DNA of 64,000 bases from positions 1,510,041 to 1,574,040 of the forward strand of contig CAZICV010000001.1 of assembly GCA_964537925.1 (NCBI GenBank). Direction: 5' to 3'. Under the pieces are notes generated by a model. It worked only from the letters and a program-made list of their open reading frames with translations. It did no database searches and was not told the origin of the DNA. Each line of letters opens with the position of its first letter. Within the stretch, counting starts at the first letter, position 1. The position numbers and the translations under genes were made by a program. Shown one piece after another: positions 1-6,679 of the stretch. Source of the stretch: SLDF01 sp964537925. Its GTDB lineage: Bacteria > Bacteroidota > Bacteroidia > Chitinophagales > Saprospiraceae.

Positions 1-152
1 CTACAGCCGATCTCGGAGGAGCCGGCGTAGGTTTGTATATTGTAAAGACACGTGTTGAATCACTAAGAGGAGACATTAAAGTAGTTCCCAGCGAGTTCGC
101 TCCTTTTGGAGCGACCTTTAGGATTTCATTCCCATTTAAGAAGGATGACTAA
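1..152 (+). CDS. GHKL/histidine-kinase-like ATPase, C-terminal end (partial)
   Basis: The open frame enters from the left edge (first full codon at base 3) and ends with TAA at 150-152. The 49 residues include the ATP-lid motif GGAGVGLYIV followed by a GATFRISFP strand, the usual end of a HATPase_c domain. In sensor kinases this domain binds ATP and phosphorylates a histidine; MORC/Hsp90-type relatives use the same fold as an ATP-driven clamp, and the visible part cannot separate the two. The stop overlaps the next start (TAATG), so it is translationally coupled to the receiver-like gene, which favours a kinase/receiver pair. The N-terminal sensory region is outside the window. Confidence 0.8.
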   Translation, partial: TADLGGAGVGLYIVKTRVESLRGDIKVVPSEFAPFGATFRISFPFKKDD

Positions 153-769
153 TGGAGCCGATTCAGATATTTATAATTCATGACGACTTACCTGAGAATG
201 ACCCTCTCATCATTTCTTTGAAGGAAAAGTATGGAGAATCTAACGTTCGGCTTGAAAAGAAGTCAAGTAGAGGTCTAGAGTATATACATAATAATCTTTC
301 CAGTAAGCTTATAGTTCTTTTGGATTTTGATTTGGGACAAGGAGAGCCTCATGCACCGGAAATAATTGAAAAAATAAGACAAGATACATCCTTGATATAC
401 GTTATTATTGTTACAGCCAAGCAGTTCTCAGAAATATCTTCATATGATCTAGTTAAATTTATAAATAATGAAGCTTTGGCTATAATTCAAAATACAGCTG
501 ATACAAGTGAAATCGTAGCTTTGGTTGATAAGGCTGCACATGAATTGGACTCTAGAGTCGATTGTGTATTAGAACAATGGATTGCTAAGCGACCTAAAGA
601 GGAAAAGCTCAAACCCTACTTAACTACTCGGTCTGGTAAAGTCTACACACTGGATAATTTAATTGTGGAGATAAGAAAGGAGACCGAAATTGGTAAGCGA
701 CTAGAAAAAGGAATCTTACAATTGGCTATTGAACAACTCACGAAAGAAGGTAAACAACTGGATGATTGA
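152..769 (+). CDS. Response-regulator receiver-like protein
   Basis: This 205-residue protein opens with a receiver-like fold: strand IQIFII followed by the acidic pair D11/D12, a predicted phospho-acceptor strand LIVLLDFD (D58 or D60), and Thr88 in IIVTA. The conserved lysine expected at the end of strand 5 is not evident; that position reads AIIQNT (Q113). It is therefore a divergent receiver whose switch may be altered. Residues 150-205 are charged and helical and match no DNA-binding output domain I recognise. The gene overlaps the kinase-like gene by one base and the next gene by 8 bases, so it belongs to one operon. Codons are AT-rich compared with the rest of the window. Confidence 0.7.
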   Translation: MEPIQIFIIHDDLPENDPLIISLKEKYGESNVRLEKKSSRGLEYIHNNLSSKLIVLLDFDLGQGEPHAPEIIEKIRQDTSLIYVIIVTAKQFSEISSYDLVKFINNEALAIIQNTADTSEIVALVDKAAHELDSRVDCVLEQWIAKRPKEEKLKPYLTTRSGKVYTLDNLIVEIRKETEIGKRLEKGILQLAIEQLTKEGKQLDD

Positions 770-1433
770 ATTTGTCATTGCATACGATGAAAAAGACGAG
801 GAGCTAGGAACCTATTTCCAGAAGTGTAGAGACAAGCTTTTAGCGCTTGTGGCAGGTATTACCGACTTTTCACATGCGTCCCATGATGTCCCATCCGATC
901 GATGTAATCGACAGTATCTTGACATAGCGTTGGAGCGACTCAAGGAAATCCCTTTCGTTATTACAGCTTATATGCATGGTAAAGAAACACAATTGACAGT
1001 CAATGGCGGCCGCTTTATAGACGTTGATGATGACAATACTTTCTTCCGAGGAGCCTTTTTTTATACAAATAGTTGCTCTAGCGGAAAGGTGCTAGGTCCT
1101 AAGCTTATCGATCAGCAATGTGAAGTGTTTATCGGCTTTGATCAAGATGTGGTGGTGTTGCGTGGAGACCACGAGAACTTGTCTATTGATTGTGATAATT
1201 GTGGAATCTATGCCTTTCTTTTGCAGGATATCACAGCATTTGAGGCCTATGAGCAAATGAGGAGGTATTATCTTCAAAAGATTGATGAGCTGAGAAAAGT
1301 AGGAGATATTCTGACCGCGGGAGTTTTAATGGCTACTCGAGAATCTCTGGTATTCCATGGCAACCGAGAGCTAAAAAAAGCCCATTTGGTAAGCCCTATT
1401 TGCCATGATAAAGAGATCGAAGGAGTTTCTTGA
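762..1433 (+). CDS. Caspase-fold (CHAT-like) cysteine protease candidate
   Basis: The 223-residue protein has the two signatures of the caspase/CHAT/gingipain (clan CD) fold: a hydrophobic strand ending in His-Gly (ITAYMHGKE, H72) and, about 33 residues later, a strand ending in a candidate nucleophile (FFYTNSCSSG, C105), followed by a segment shaped like the family's next strand (CEVFIGF). Clan CD enzymes cleave proteins, and in bacterial conflict systems they often act as suicide effectors or activators. Start choice: ATG at 762 overlaps the receiver stop (ATGATTGA) and has AGAAGG at 745-750; an ATG at 729 would add 11 residues. It overlaps the HNH gene by 29 bases. The family call is by motif and context only; substrate unknown. 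Confidence 0.6.
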   Translation: MIEFVIAYDEKDEELGTYFQKCRDKLLALVAGITDFSHASHDVPSDRCNRQYLDIALERLKEIPFVITAYMHGKETQLTVNGGRFIDVDDDNTFFRGAFFYTNSCSSGKVLGPKLIDQQCEVFIGFDQDVVVLRGDHENLSIDCDNCGIYAFLLQDITAFEAYEQMRRYYLQKIDELRKVGDILTAGVLMATRESLVFHGNRELKKAHLVSPICHDKEIEGVS

Positions 1434-2142
1434 AGTAGCTTACTTTTTGTCTCGATTCGGGACGGAGCGTCCGCCGAAAATATTAGGTGTAGTCTCATGG
1501 AACGAAGCTTATAATCTGTTTTATGAAGCACTCGGTGGGGGGCGGACTATTCTAACGTTCTCAAGAAGCCTAAAAAATGCGAGAGATGCTTTCGACAGTC
1601 ACCTTAGCGCCTCCATAAGAATTGGGTGGAGGACATTTCAGAGAGCTCCCAATCCACTAAGTGCGAATAGCAAAAAGATTTTAGATCGTTTTACAGATTT
1701 GAGTGAGAAAGATATCTGGCCGCTAATTGAGCGCTATGCGAGATTGAAAGCTGCCGAATATCCACAAGTTTTTGATGAGCTAATCGGCTTGCAAGAAAGC
1801 GAAGTTGATTACGGTAAAGCTCAAACAGAAGGCGGTAGAAAAATGATTATCTCCCATCGTATTGAACGGATGCCTTCTTTAAGATGGTCCGCACTTCAGA
1901 TTCATGGATACAACTGTATGGTTTGCGGATTCAATTTCGAAGAAGCATATGGGAAGTGGGGTAAGGGATTTATCGAAGTCCATCATGTGCGACCTTTGTT
2001 TCAAGCTAAAGAAGAGAAAACACTAACAAACCCTGAAACTGACTTGGCGGTAGTTTGTGCAAACTGCCATAGAATGATTCATCGAAAGCGAGAGTGTGTA
2101 CTAACACTCGAAGAACTCAAGTCTAAGATCAAAACAAGTTGA
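1405..2142 (+). CDS. HNH endonuclease with unrecognised N-terminal domain
   Basis: This 245-residue protein ends in a classic McrA-like HNH domain: a zinc knuckle C171-x2-C174, the EVHHVRPL motif (H193/H194), then C218-x2-C221-H222 and H226. Such domains cut DNA with a single metal ion, often foreign or modified DNA. The N-terminal half (about residues 8-110, including LSRFGTERPP and WNEAYNLFYEALGGGR) is well ordered but I do not recognise it; it may read DNA sequence or modification. The start lies inside the protease-like gene (29-base overlap) and vsr follows after 6 bases, so all are probably made from one message. A restriction role is an inference from domain and context. Confidence 0.85.
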   Translation: MIKRSKEFLEVAYFLSRFGTERPPKILGVVSWNEAYNLFYEALGGGRTILTFSRSLKNARDAFDSHLSASIRIGWRTFQRAPNPLSANSKKILDRFTDLSEKDIWPLIERYARLKAAEYPQVFDELIGLQESEVDYGKAQTEGGRKMIISHRIERMPSLRWSALQIHGYNCMVCGFNFEEAYGKWGKGFIEVHHVRPLFQAKEEKTLTNPETDLAVVCANCHRMIHRKRECVLTLEELKSKIKTS

Positions 2143-2148
2143 TTTCTA

Positions 2149-2571
2149 ATGGATACGTTCACTAAGATAAAGCGAAGCGAGATTATGGCTTGCGTTTCTT
2201 CAAAGGACACCAAGCCGGAAATATGGGTGCGGAAATATCTTCACGCTAGCGGATTGCGCTACCGAAAAAACGACATAAGATATCCCGGGAAGCCCGATAT
2301 ACTGATACCCAGGTACAAAGTAGCCTTATTTGTGCACGGCTGTTTCTGGCACGGACATAGTTGCAAAGCGGCTAAATTACCGGCTACGCACAAGGAGTTT
2401 TGGACGAATAAGATCGAGCGCACGAAAGTGCGTGATAAAATCAATAGAGATGGTTTGGAGAAAATGGACTTTCGGGTAGTCACTGTCTGGGAGTGCGAGA
2501 TCAACACCGTCGAGAAGCGTGCCAAACGATTGCCGGAGTTGTTATCGGAGATCGTTGGTGTGGTAGGTTGA
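2149..2571 (+). CDS. vsr: Vsr-type very-short-patch DNA mismatch endonuclease
   Basis: This 140-residue protein fits the Vsr family closely. E24 (TKPE), D50 (PGKPDI), H63 and H68 (HGCFWHGH) sit one position from the E. coli Vsr residues E25, D51, H64 and H69, and the C-terminal VWECE motif is present. Vsr nicks next to T:G mismatches made by deamination of 5-methylcytosine, and is normally encoded beside a cytosine-5 methyltransferase. No methyltransferase is visible here, so it either lies upstream of the window or the Vsr fold has been recruited as an effector nuclease. It starts 6 bases after the HNH gene and is followed by the next gene after 28 bases. Confidence 0.92.
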   Translation: MDTFTKIKRSEIMACVSSKDTKPEIWVRKYLHASGLRYRKNDIRYPGKPDILIPRYKVALFVHGCFWHGHSCKAAKLPATHKEFWTNKIERTKVRDKINRDGLEKMDFRVVTVWECEINTVEKRAKRLPELLSEIVGVVG

Positions 2572-2599
2572 TATTGCCGTTTTGTCCGGAGCTATTGGG

Positions 2600-4294
2600 A
2601 TGGCCTACTTTAAAAACCATGGAGATATGAATGGCCCCAAAGAAAGATTTGAGAATATATTGAATAGTGAACAAAGTCGTGTTAGAAAGACCTATTCCGG
2701 TCATGATGTAGTATTCCCGCTAATAGAGATCATACGCTGCATAGATTTTCAAACCTGCCATATTGATTTTGTCGTCGAAAACCGGCCAGCCTCCGAGACG
2801 ACATCGAATCATTATCATTTCGGTTGGTCCCTGGCTTTTTACTTGTTCTATCGTGACTTGGTTTACGACGACAACATACCGATGTTTGAGTTCGACCTTG
2901 AGGAGCGCGAAAGGATAAACTCTGTGATTCAAGATTGCGCCTCGATTCAGCTTTCGAGGCAATGTCTTGATTTCGTAAAAGCAGGGCTTTTTAGTCTGGA
3001 AGAAAACGGAGAGAAGGAATTTATCTTTCGTTCGTTGATAAAAGGTGCCGGTGACGAACTATACGAGCGAATTAGCCTGCAACACTATTTCGAGGAGGTT
3101 GAGAAGGTACATGGACTCGAGCTCATAACTATTCGCGACAAACTTCCCGAGATGAGGATGAAGTTGTCGGATATAGTAAACGTCTCACACGGGCGATATC
3201 TTCAATATACTGCTACGAAGGAGATAGAGGTTTTCTACAGAGATTTAGCTCATTTGTATCTCATAACAAATTATATTTCAGATGACTTTGGTGAGAACGA
3301 TATGTTCGGCGGATACCCGTACAAAGACTACCTAAGCCTTATAGAGGAATGCATAATGAGTGCATTGATGCATAGGGACTGTTGCGTTGCTTTGATGACC
3401 AAGAAAAAGGGAATAGACTTTAGAGACGTATTTACGTATTGTTTTTCCGCACAAAGACATTTTGGAGCCATCGCAAACGTTTATGAATGGCCTATAAAAA
3501 AAGTGCAACAGATAGCTTCCTGTCTAGCTGTAACAAAGGACAACTATGAATATCATTTGACATATCCGGGGCTTCGGCCGGCTCCGTATTACCAAATTTC
3601 GAATGATATTTGGATGCGATCTGCCGAAGGAAGTATCGGCATGCCTGTTTTTTTCCTGAATCGAGAGCTAAAAAGAAGGTTTCCAAATGATTACTTCGAG
3701 GCGGTGAATAGAAGGGAAGGAAGGTTTCGCCGCGAATTATATAGACTCTTTCCCCAAGACCGGATAGCCTGTATCAATCGCGAGATAAAAATCGGAACAA
3801 CGGATATCGATGCGGTGATTTTCGATACACAAACAAAAACTCTAGGTTTATTTCAATTGAAATGGCAGGACGCTTTCTCTTCCTCGATGAAGGAGCGCAA
3901 AAGCCGTATAAGCAATGCCATTCCTAAGTCGGTGGAATGGATAGATAAAGTCGAAGCTTGGATTAAATCGAACAAAGCAAAATCTTTCCTGAAAAAATGC
4001 GGTATCAATGATGAGGTAACCGAAGTATATCTATTTGTGCTTTCACGAAATCATATTCATTTTACCAATGAAGAGCTTGATAGTCGAGCAACTTGGGGAT
4101 CTTGGTTTCAGCTTTTAGAGTCATTGTCGGACAGGAATACAGGATTCGAGGGGGATGATAACCCAATAGAGGAGATGGCGCATAGGTTAAGGGCCTTGTA
4201 TCCGGCCTTAAGGAATGAAAGGGAGGGTGAAATTAAGGTAGCAGATACGGAGTTGAATTTTGGAGGATATTGCGTGCGTATTCAAGGAAGATAA
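2600..4294 (+). CDS. Large protein with PD-(D/E)XK-like nuclease segment
   Basis: I do not recognise the whole 564-residue protein. The C-terminal third has a restriction-endonuclease-like pattern: helix EGRFRRELYRLFP, then TDIDAVIFD (D402/D404) and, on the next strand, LGLFQLKW (Q419-L-K421). A D...QxK arrangement is known in Mrr-like members of the PD-(D/E)XK superfamily. The N-terminal two thirds are helix-rich and without a clear family. Start: ATG 2600 is preceded by GGAG at 2588-2591; a TTG at 2582 would add six residues. As the last gene of the block it is probably another nuclease or DNA-recognition subunit. Moderately confident of the fold, not of the role. Confidence 0.6.
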   Translation: MAYFKNHGDMNGPKERFENILNSEQSRVRKTYSGHDVVFPLIEIIRCIDFQTCHIDFVVENRPASETTSNHYHFGWSLAFYLFYRDLVYDDNIPMFEFDLEERERINSVIQDCASIQLSRQCLDFVKAGLFSLEENGEKEFIFRSLIKGAGDELYERISLQHYFEEVEKVHGLELITIRDKLPEMRMKLSDIVNVSHGRYLQYTATKEIEVFYRDLAHLYLITNYISDDFGENDMFGGYPYKDYLSLIEECIMSALMHRDCCVALMTKKKGIDFRDVFTYCFSAQRHFGAIANVYEWPIKKVQQIASCLAVTKDNYEYHLTYPGLRPAPYYQISNDIWMRSAEGSIGMPVFFLNRELKRRFPNDYFEAVNRREGRFRRELYRLFPQDRIACINREIKIGTTDIDAVIFDTQTKTLGLFQLKWQDAFSSSMKERKSRISNAIPKSVEWIDKVEAWIKSNKAKSFLKKCGINDEVTEVYLFVLSRNHIHFTNEELDSRATWGSWFQLLESLSDRNTGFEGDDNPIEEMAHRLRALYPALRNEREGEIKVADTELNFGGYCVRIQGR

Positions 4295-4629
4295 GCTTAA
4301 CGGGAGAAGCGTGTCCTACTACCAGCCCATTCAACAAAACCGGAACCCCCTAAAACCCACTGTAAAGCCACCCCCTAAAACCCCAATAGTTCCACCCTTT
4401 CCCTATCCAATGCGGCTATCAACCCATTTCAGCCCCATCTCCCCCTCCCTGCATGCGCCCAGGTATATAGATAGTGTATGGTAAGTGTATGGCAGAGCCC
4501 GGGTAAGTGTATGCAAGCGCCTTGCTGGCGAGGCTCCTCCCGGGCAGAGAACAGGCCTCCGCATATCCCCGGTGGATATATGTGTACACGGAACAGCCAC
4601 TCAAGAGCCAGGAGCCCGCTGCGCCTGCT
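4295..4629. other. Intergenic gap between defence-like block and XRE regulator
   Basis: I see no credible gene here. The first half is C-rich with repeated CCCCCTAAAAC-like words. The unit GTAAGTGTATG occurs at 4481-4491 and again at 4503-4513, with a partial copy (AGTGTATG) at 4473-4480. Base composition shifts from AT-rich to GC-rich across this gap, so it probably holds the right-hand edge of the acquired block. No integrase, tRNA or clear attachment site was found. Confidence 0.5.
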
Positions 4630-5013
4630 TCACCGGTCCCGTCTCAGCTCCTCACGTAGGAAAGCCACTTCCTGGCGTAAGTGCCCGATCTCTTCGCGTA
4701 GCTGGGCGATCATCTGCTCGTAGAGGTCTTTTTCTCCACTATAGAAGTTACAGTGGTATGCCGGTCCATTATTGGCATTTTGACTGTGGTCGCCTGTAAA
4801 AGTATGGGTAACTGTTTTATCGTCATGCGCCACCAATTCCTCTGGACTCATGTCATAGAGTTCGGCAACCGCACGTACCCGGTCCCAGTCCATACGGGTC
4901 TCACCAGACTCCAGCCGGGTATAAGTGCGTACGGCGAGATTGAGCCGCTCGGCCACTTCTTCCTGGGTCAGCTTGTGTACTTCTCTGATGCGGCGTATGG
5001 TATCGTGCAACAT
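4630..5013 (-). CDS. XRE-family helix-turn-helix regulator with coiled-coil tail
   Basis: The 127-residue protein has an N-terminal Cro/CI-type helix-turn-helix (about residues 6-62: IRRIREVHKLTQEEVAERL, then RTYTRLESGETR) followed by a linker and a C-terminal heptad-rich segment (about 90-127, LREEIGHLRQEVAFLREELR) that should form a coiled coil and dimerise it. I chose the ATG at 5011-5013 because it places the start just before the HTH; a longer frame upstream reads through 21-bp direct repeats and is not protein-like. A possible -7 box lies about 35 bases upstream and the repeats lie directly behind it, so autoregulation is likely. Target genes are unknown; the nearest is the divergent exported-protein cluster. 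Confidence 0.8.
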   Translation of the reverse strand: MLHDTIRRIREVHKLTQEEVAERLNLAVRTYTRLESGETRMDWDRVRAVAELYDMSPEELVAHDDKTVTHTFTGDHSQNANNGPAYHCNFYSGEKDLYEQMIAQLREEIGHLRQEVAFLREELRRDR

Positions 5014-5047
5014 GGCGATGAAGATTGATTGAGAATGCTCTGCCCTG

Positions 5048-5055
5048 CTAAGATA
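5048..5055 (-). promoter_or_regulatory. Possible -7 box of the XRE gene
   Basis: Read on the minus strand this is TATCTTAG, one mismatch from the Bacteroidota -7 consensus TAnnTTTG. It lies about 35 bases upstream of the XRE start codon and next to the direct repeats that would cover the -33 region. Confidence 0.4.
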
Positions 5056-5062
5056 GAGGTGC

Positions 5063-5133
5063 TGACCTGTTTCCGCCAAGATCTGACCGGTTTTTGCCAA
5101 AAAATGACTGGTTTCTGCCAAAGATTGACCGGC
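5063..5133. repeat. 21-bp direct repeats (3.4 copies), candidate operator
   Basis: Units begin at 5063, 5084, 5105 and (partial) 5126. Each follows the pattern TGACcxGTTTyyGCCAAxx with a few substitutions. The 21-bp period is two helical turns, so bound proteins would sit on one face of the DNA. The array adjoins the probable -7 box of the XRE gene, as expected for an autoregulatory operator. Three units and no spacers exclude a CRISPR array. Confidence 0.75.
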
Positions 5134-5500
5134 TCCGTATCTTATTGTTTATTTAATTTTATCCCTGAAATATTTGTCAAACATCGAGGATGTTTATTTG
5201 ATTGTGGTTGTGTGTGTGATGCCTGGTGATTCGATGATTTCCTGGTCGTAGCGACGTATACAGTTTGATTCCTGCGGAGTGTGCCGGGGGACCGGCATAT
5301 CTCTGCAGTATAAACGGGTCGGATGAGGTTTTTCTCTGAAGCGTTCCGGTGTGTGACAGGCGCCCGCGGAGGAGAAATGGCCCCGATCGGGAGGATTTAT
5401 CCTGGCGCATAAGTAGAAAACATGTGTTTGAGTTGATATTCACAACAAACTGCGTGAAATAAGCAGGCGGATTTTCTTCAGAGAACCAAACGTAGCGGAT

Positions 5501-5538
5501 AAAAAAAAGCCCCCGTGACCCTGGCCGGTCCCGGAGGC
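5501..5538 (-). terminator. Rho-independent-type hairpin on the minus strand
   Basis: On the minus strand the stem arms are GCCTCCGGGACC and GGTCACGGGGGC around loop GGCCAG, with one G-U wobble and one mismatch, followed directly by eight T. On the plus strand the wobble becomes a mismatch and there is no T run, so the minus direction is favoured. No minus-strand gene enters this region from the right, which suggests a short antisense RNA or termination of antisense reading. Confidence 0.55.
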
Positions 5539-5566
5539 GGTAATCAATTGTTTCACAAAAACTATA

Positions 5567-5574
5567 CAAAGTTA
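5567..5574 (-). promoter_or_regulatory. Possible minus-strand -7 box ahead of the terminator
   Basis: Read on the minus strand the bases are TAACTTTG, an exact TAnnTTTG match. Transcription from here would start near 5560 and meet the hairpin at 5501-5538, giving an RNA of about 60 nt. A good -33 element is not obvious. Confidence 0.3.
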
Positions 5575-6641
5575 TGAAGAAGTATCGAAACGGCGCGCTG
5601 CGAGGGTGCGCCTGGCCAGTGTCACTGGTCATTTTTTGTGGGCTGCTATGGTCTGTGCCACTGGCGGCTCAGCTCGGCGGCGGCGGATTGCAGGCCGCCA
5701 GTATGCTGAATCTCACGGGTGTGCCGTCGGGCGCTGTACCGCTGGAGATCTACCGGGTAGAGCGGGAGCAGCAGTATGCGATCCCGGGAGAAGCGGACCT
5801 GACGGACTATACCACGCTGGACCTGGTGTATATGGAGCCGGTGTACAGCGATGAACGCTACCTGTACGCGGAGGATGGGGATAGCAATGCGATCATGATC
5901 CGGCAGGTAGTGGACCCGGCGAGCCAGTTCAACGCGCAGACACTGCCGCACAGCTACTCTGTGCTGTACCGGGATACATCACGCATATACAGCAGTATAG
6001 GCGCGGTGCTCTTCACAGTGCCGATGCCCGCGGATATACTGAATCCGCCGGATACAAGCGGTCTGGCTATGCTGCTGTCGGCCGTGCCGGATACACTGAC
6101 CGGTGGCCGTGAGCGTGTGATATACGGAGATATGGAGATGATCACGGATCGTGGAGAGGGCCTGATCTTCATCAATGTGTACGACGGAGTGGGACAGTGG
6201 GTGAGTCGTGAGGTGATGCAGTACGATACGGATACGACGAGCGGCCACCCGACGATCTACCGGCTACTGATGCAGTGGGAGGAGGCCCCGTCGGGGGCAT
6301 GCATCTACCGGGTGGAGACGGAGCGGTACTCGGAGTATGGGATCTGGGGTACGGGTCTGCGTAGCGCGGCGGCCGAGCCTGAGGGACGAAGTGCTGCCGG
6401 TGTACTGAAGCTGTCGCCCAATCCTGCGACAGATATACTGCGGGTGGAGCTGCCGGAGCTGAGCACCGGCGGCGAACTGCAGGTACGGATCTATACACTG
6501 GACGGCGCCGTGGCGCAGGAGCGCCGCCAGGCGGGTGGCACGGTATGGGAGGCCGATATCAGCGGCCTGGCTCCCGGTGTGTACCTGGTGCGTGCGGAGG
6601 CCGGTGGCCGGTACTGGATCGAGAAGGTGATCCGCCGGTGA
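5574..6641 (+). CDS. Exported protein with T9SS type A sorting domain
   Basis: The 355-residue protein has an N-terminal signal peptide (hydrophobic SLVIFCGLLWSVPLAAQ, cleavage after about residue 33) and a typical T9SS C-terminal domain (about 278-355: LSPNPATDILRVELPE, a central DG strand, GVYLVRAEAGG and basic end KVIRR). Such proteins cross the outer membrane through the type IX system and are released or anchored at the surface. The middle (about 45-270) is beta-rich with no catalytic motif that I recognise. It is followed after 38 bases by a lipase-like gene on the same strand, so the two are probably co-transcribed. Confidence 0.85.
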   Translation: MKKYRNGALRGCAWPVSLVIFCGLLWSVPLAAQLGGGGLQAASMLNLTGVPSGAVPLEIYRVEREQQYAIPGEADLTDYTTLDLVYMEPVYSDERYLYAEDGDSNAIMIRQVVDPASQFNAQTLPHSYSVLYRDTSRIYSSIGAVLFTVPMPADILNPPDTSGLAMLLSAVPDTLTGGRERVIYGDMEMITDRGEGLIFINVYDGVGQWVSREVMQYDTDTTSGHPTIYRLLMQWEEAPSGACIYRVETERYSEYGIWGTGLRSAAAEPEGRSAAGVLKLSPNPATDILRVELPELSTGGELQVRIYTLDGAVAQERRQAGGTVWEADISGLAPGVYLVRAEAGGRYWIEKVIRR

Positions 6642-6679
6642 ATCGCTATTTTTTCCTTAACTTCAGTAAGCAAACAGAG

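Larger units (their letters stand above)
5014..5573. other. Intergenic region with operator repeats and antisense terminator
   Basis: The region separates the divergent XRE gene and the T9SS cargo gene. It contains the 21-bp repeats, about 360 bases in which I see nothing specific (5134-5500), and a terminator-like hairpin oriented on the minus strand at 5501-5538. A minus-strand frame of 151 codons spans much of it but has no family features and is not called. Confidence 0.5.

Noticed and set aside
1..4294. Ordinary Dcm restriction-modification system with Vsr
   Set aside because: No methyltransferase is visible, and the kinase/receiver/protease genes are not part of such systems. It stays possible that a methyltransferase lies left of the window.
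4295..4629. Integration site of the AT-rich block
   Set aside because: No tRNA, integrase or matching direct repeat at both ends could be found; the left end is outside the window.
5063..5133. CRISPR array
   Set aside because: Units are adjoining 21-bp tandem repeats with no unique spacers, and no cas genes are present.
5177..5632. Minus-strand frame of 151 codons between the XRE gene and the T9SS cargo gene
   Set aside because: It crosses a terminator and the start of the cargo gene, and has no signal or domain.
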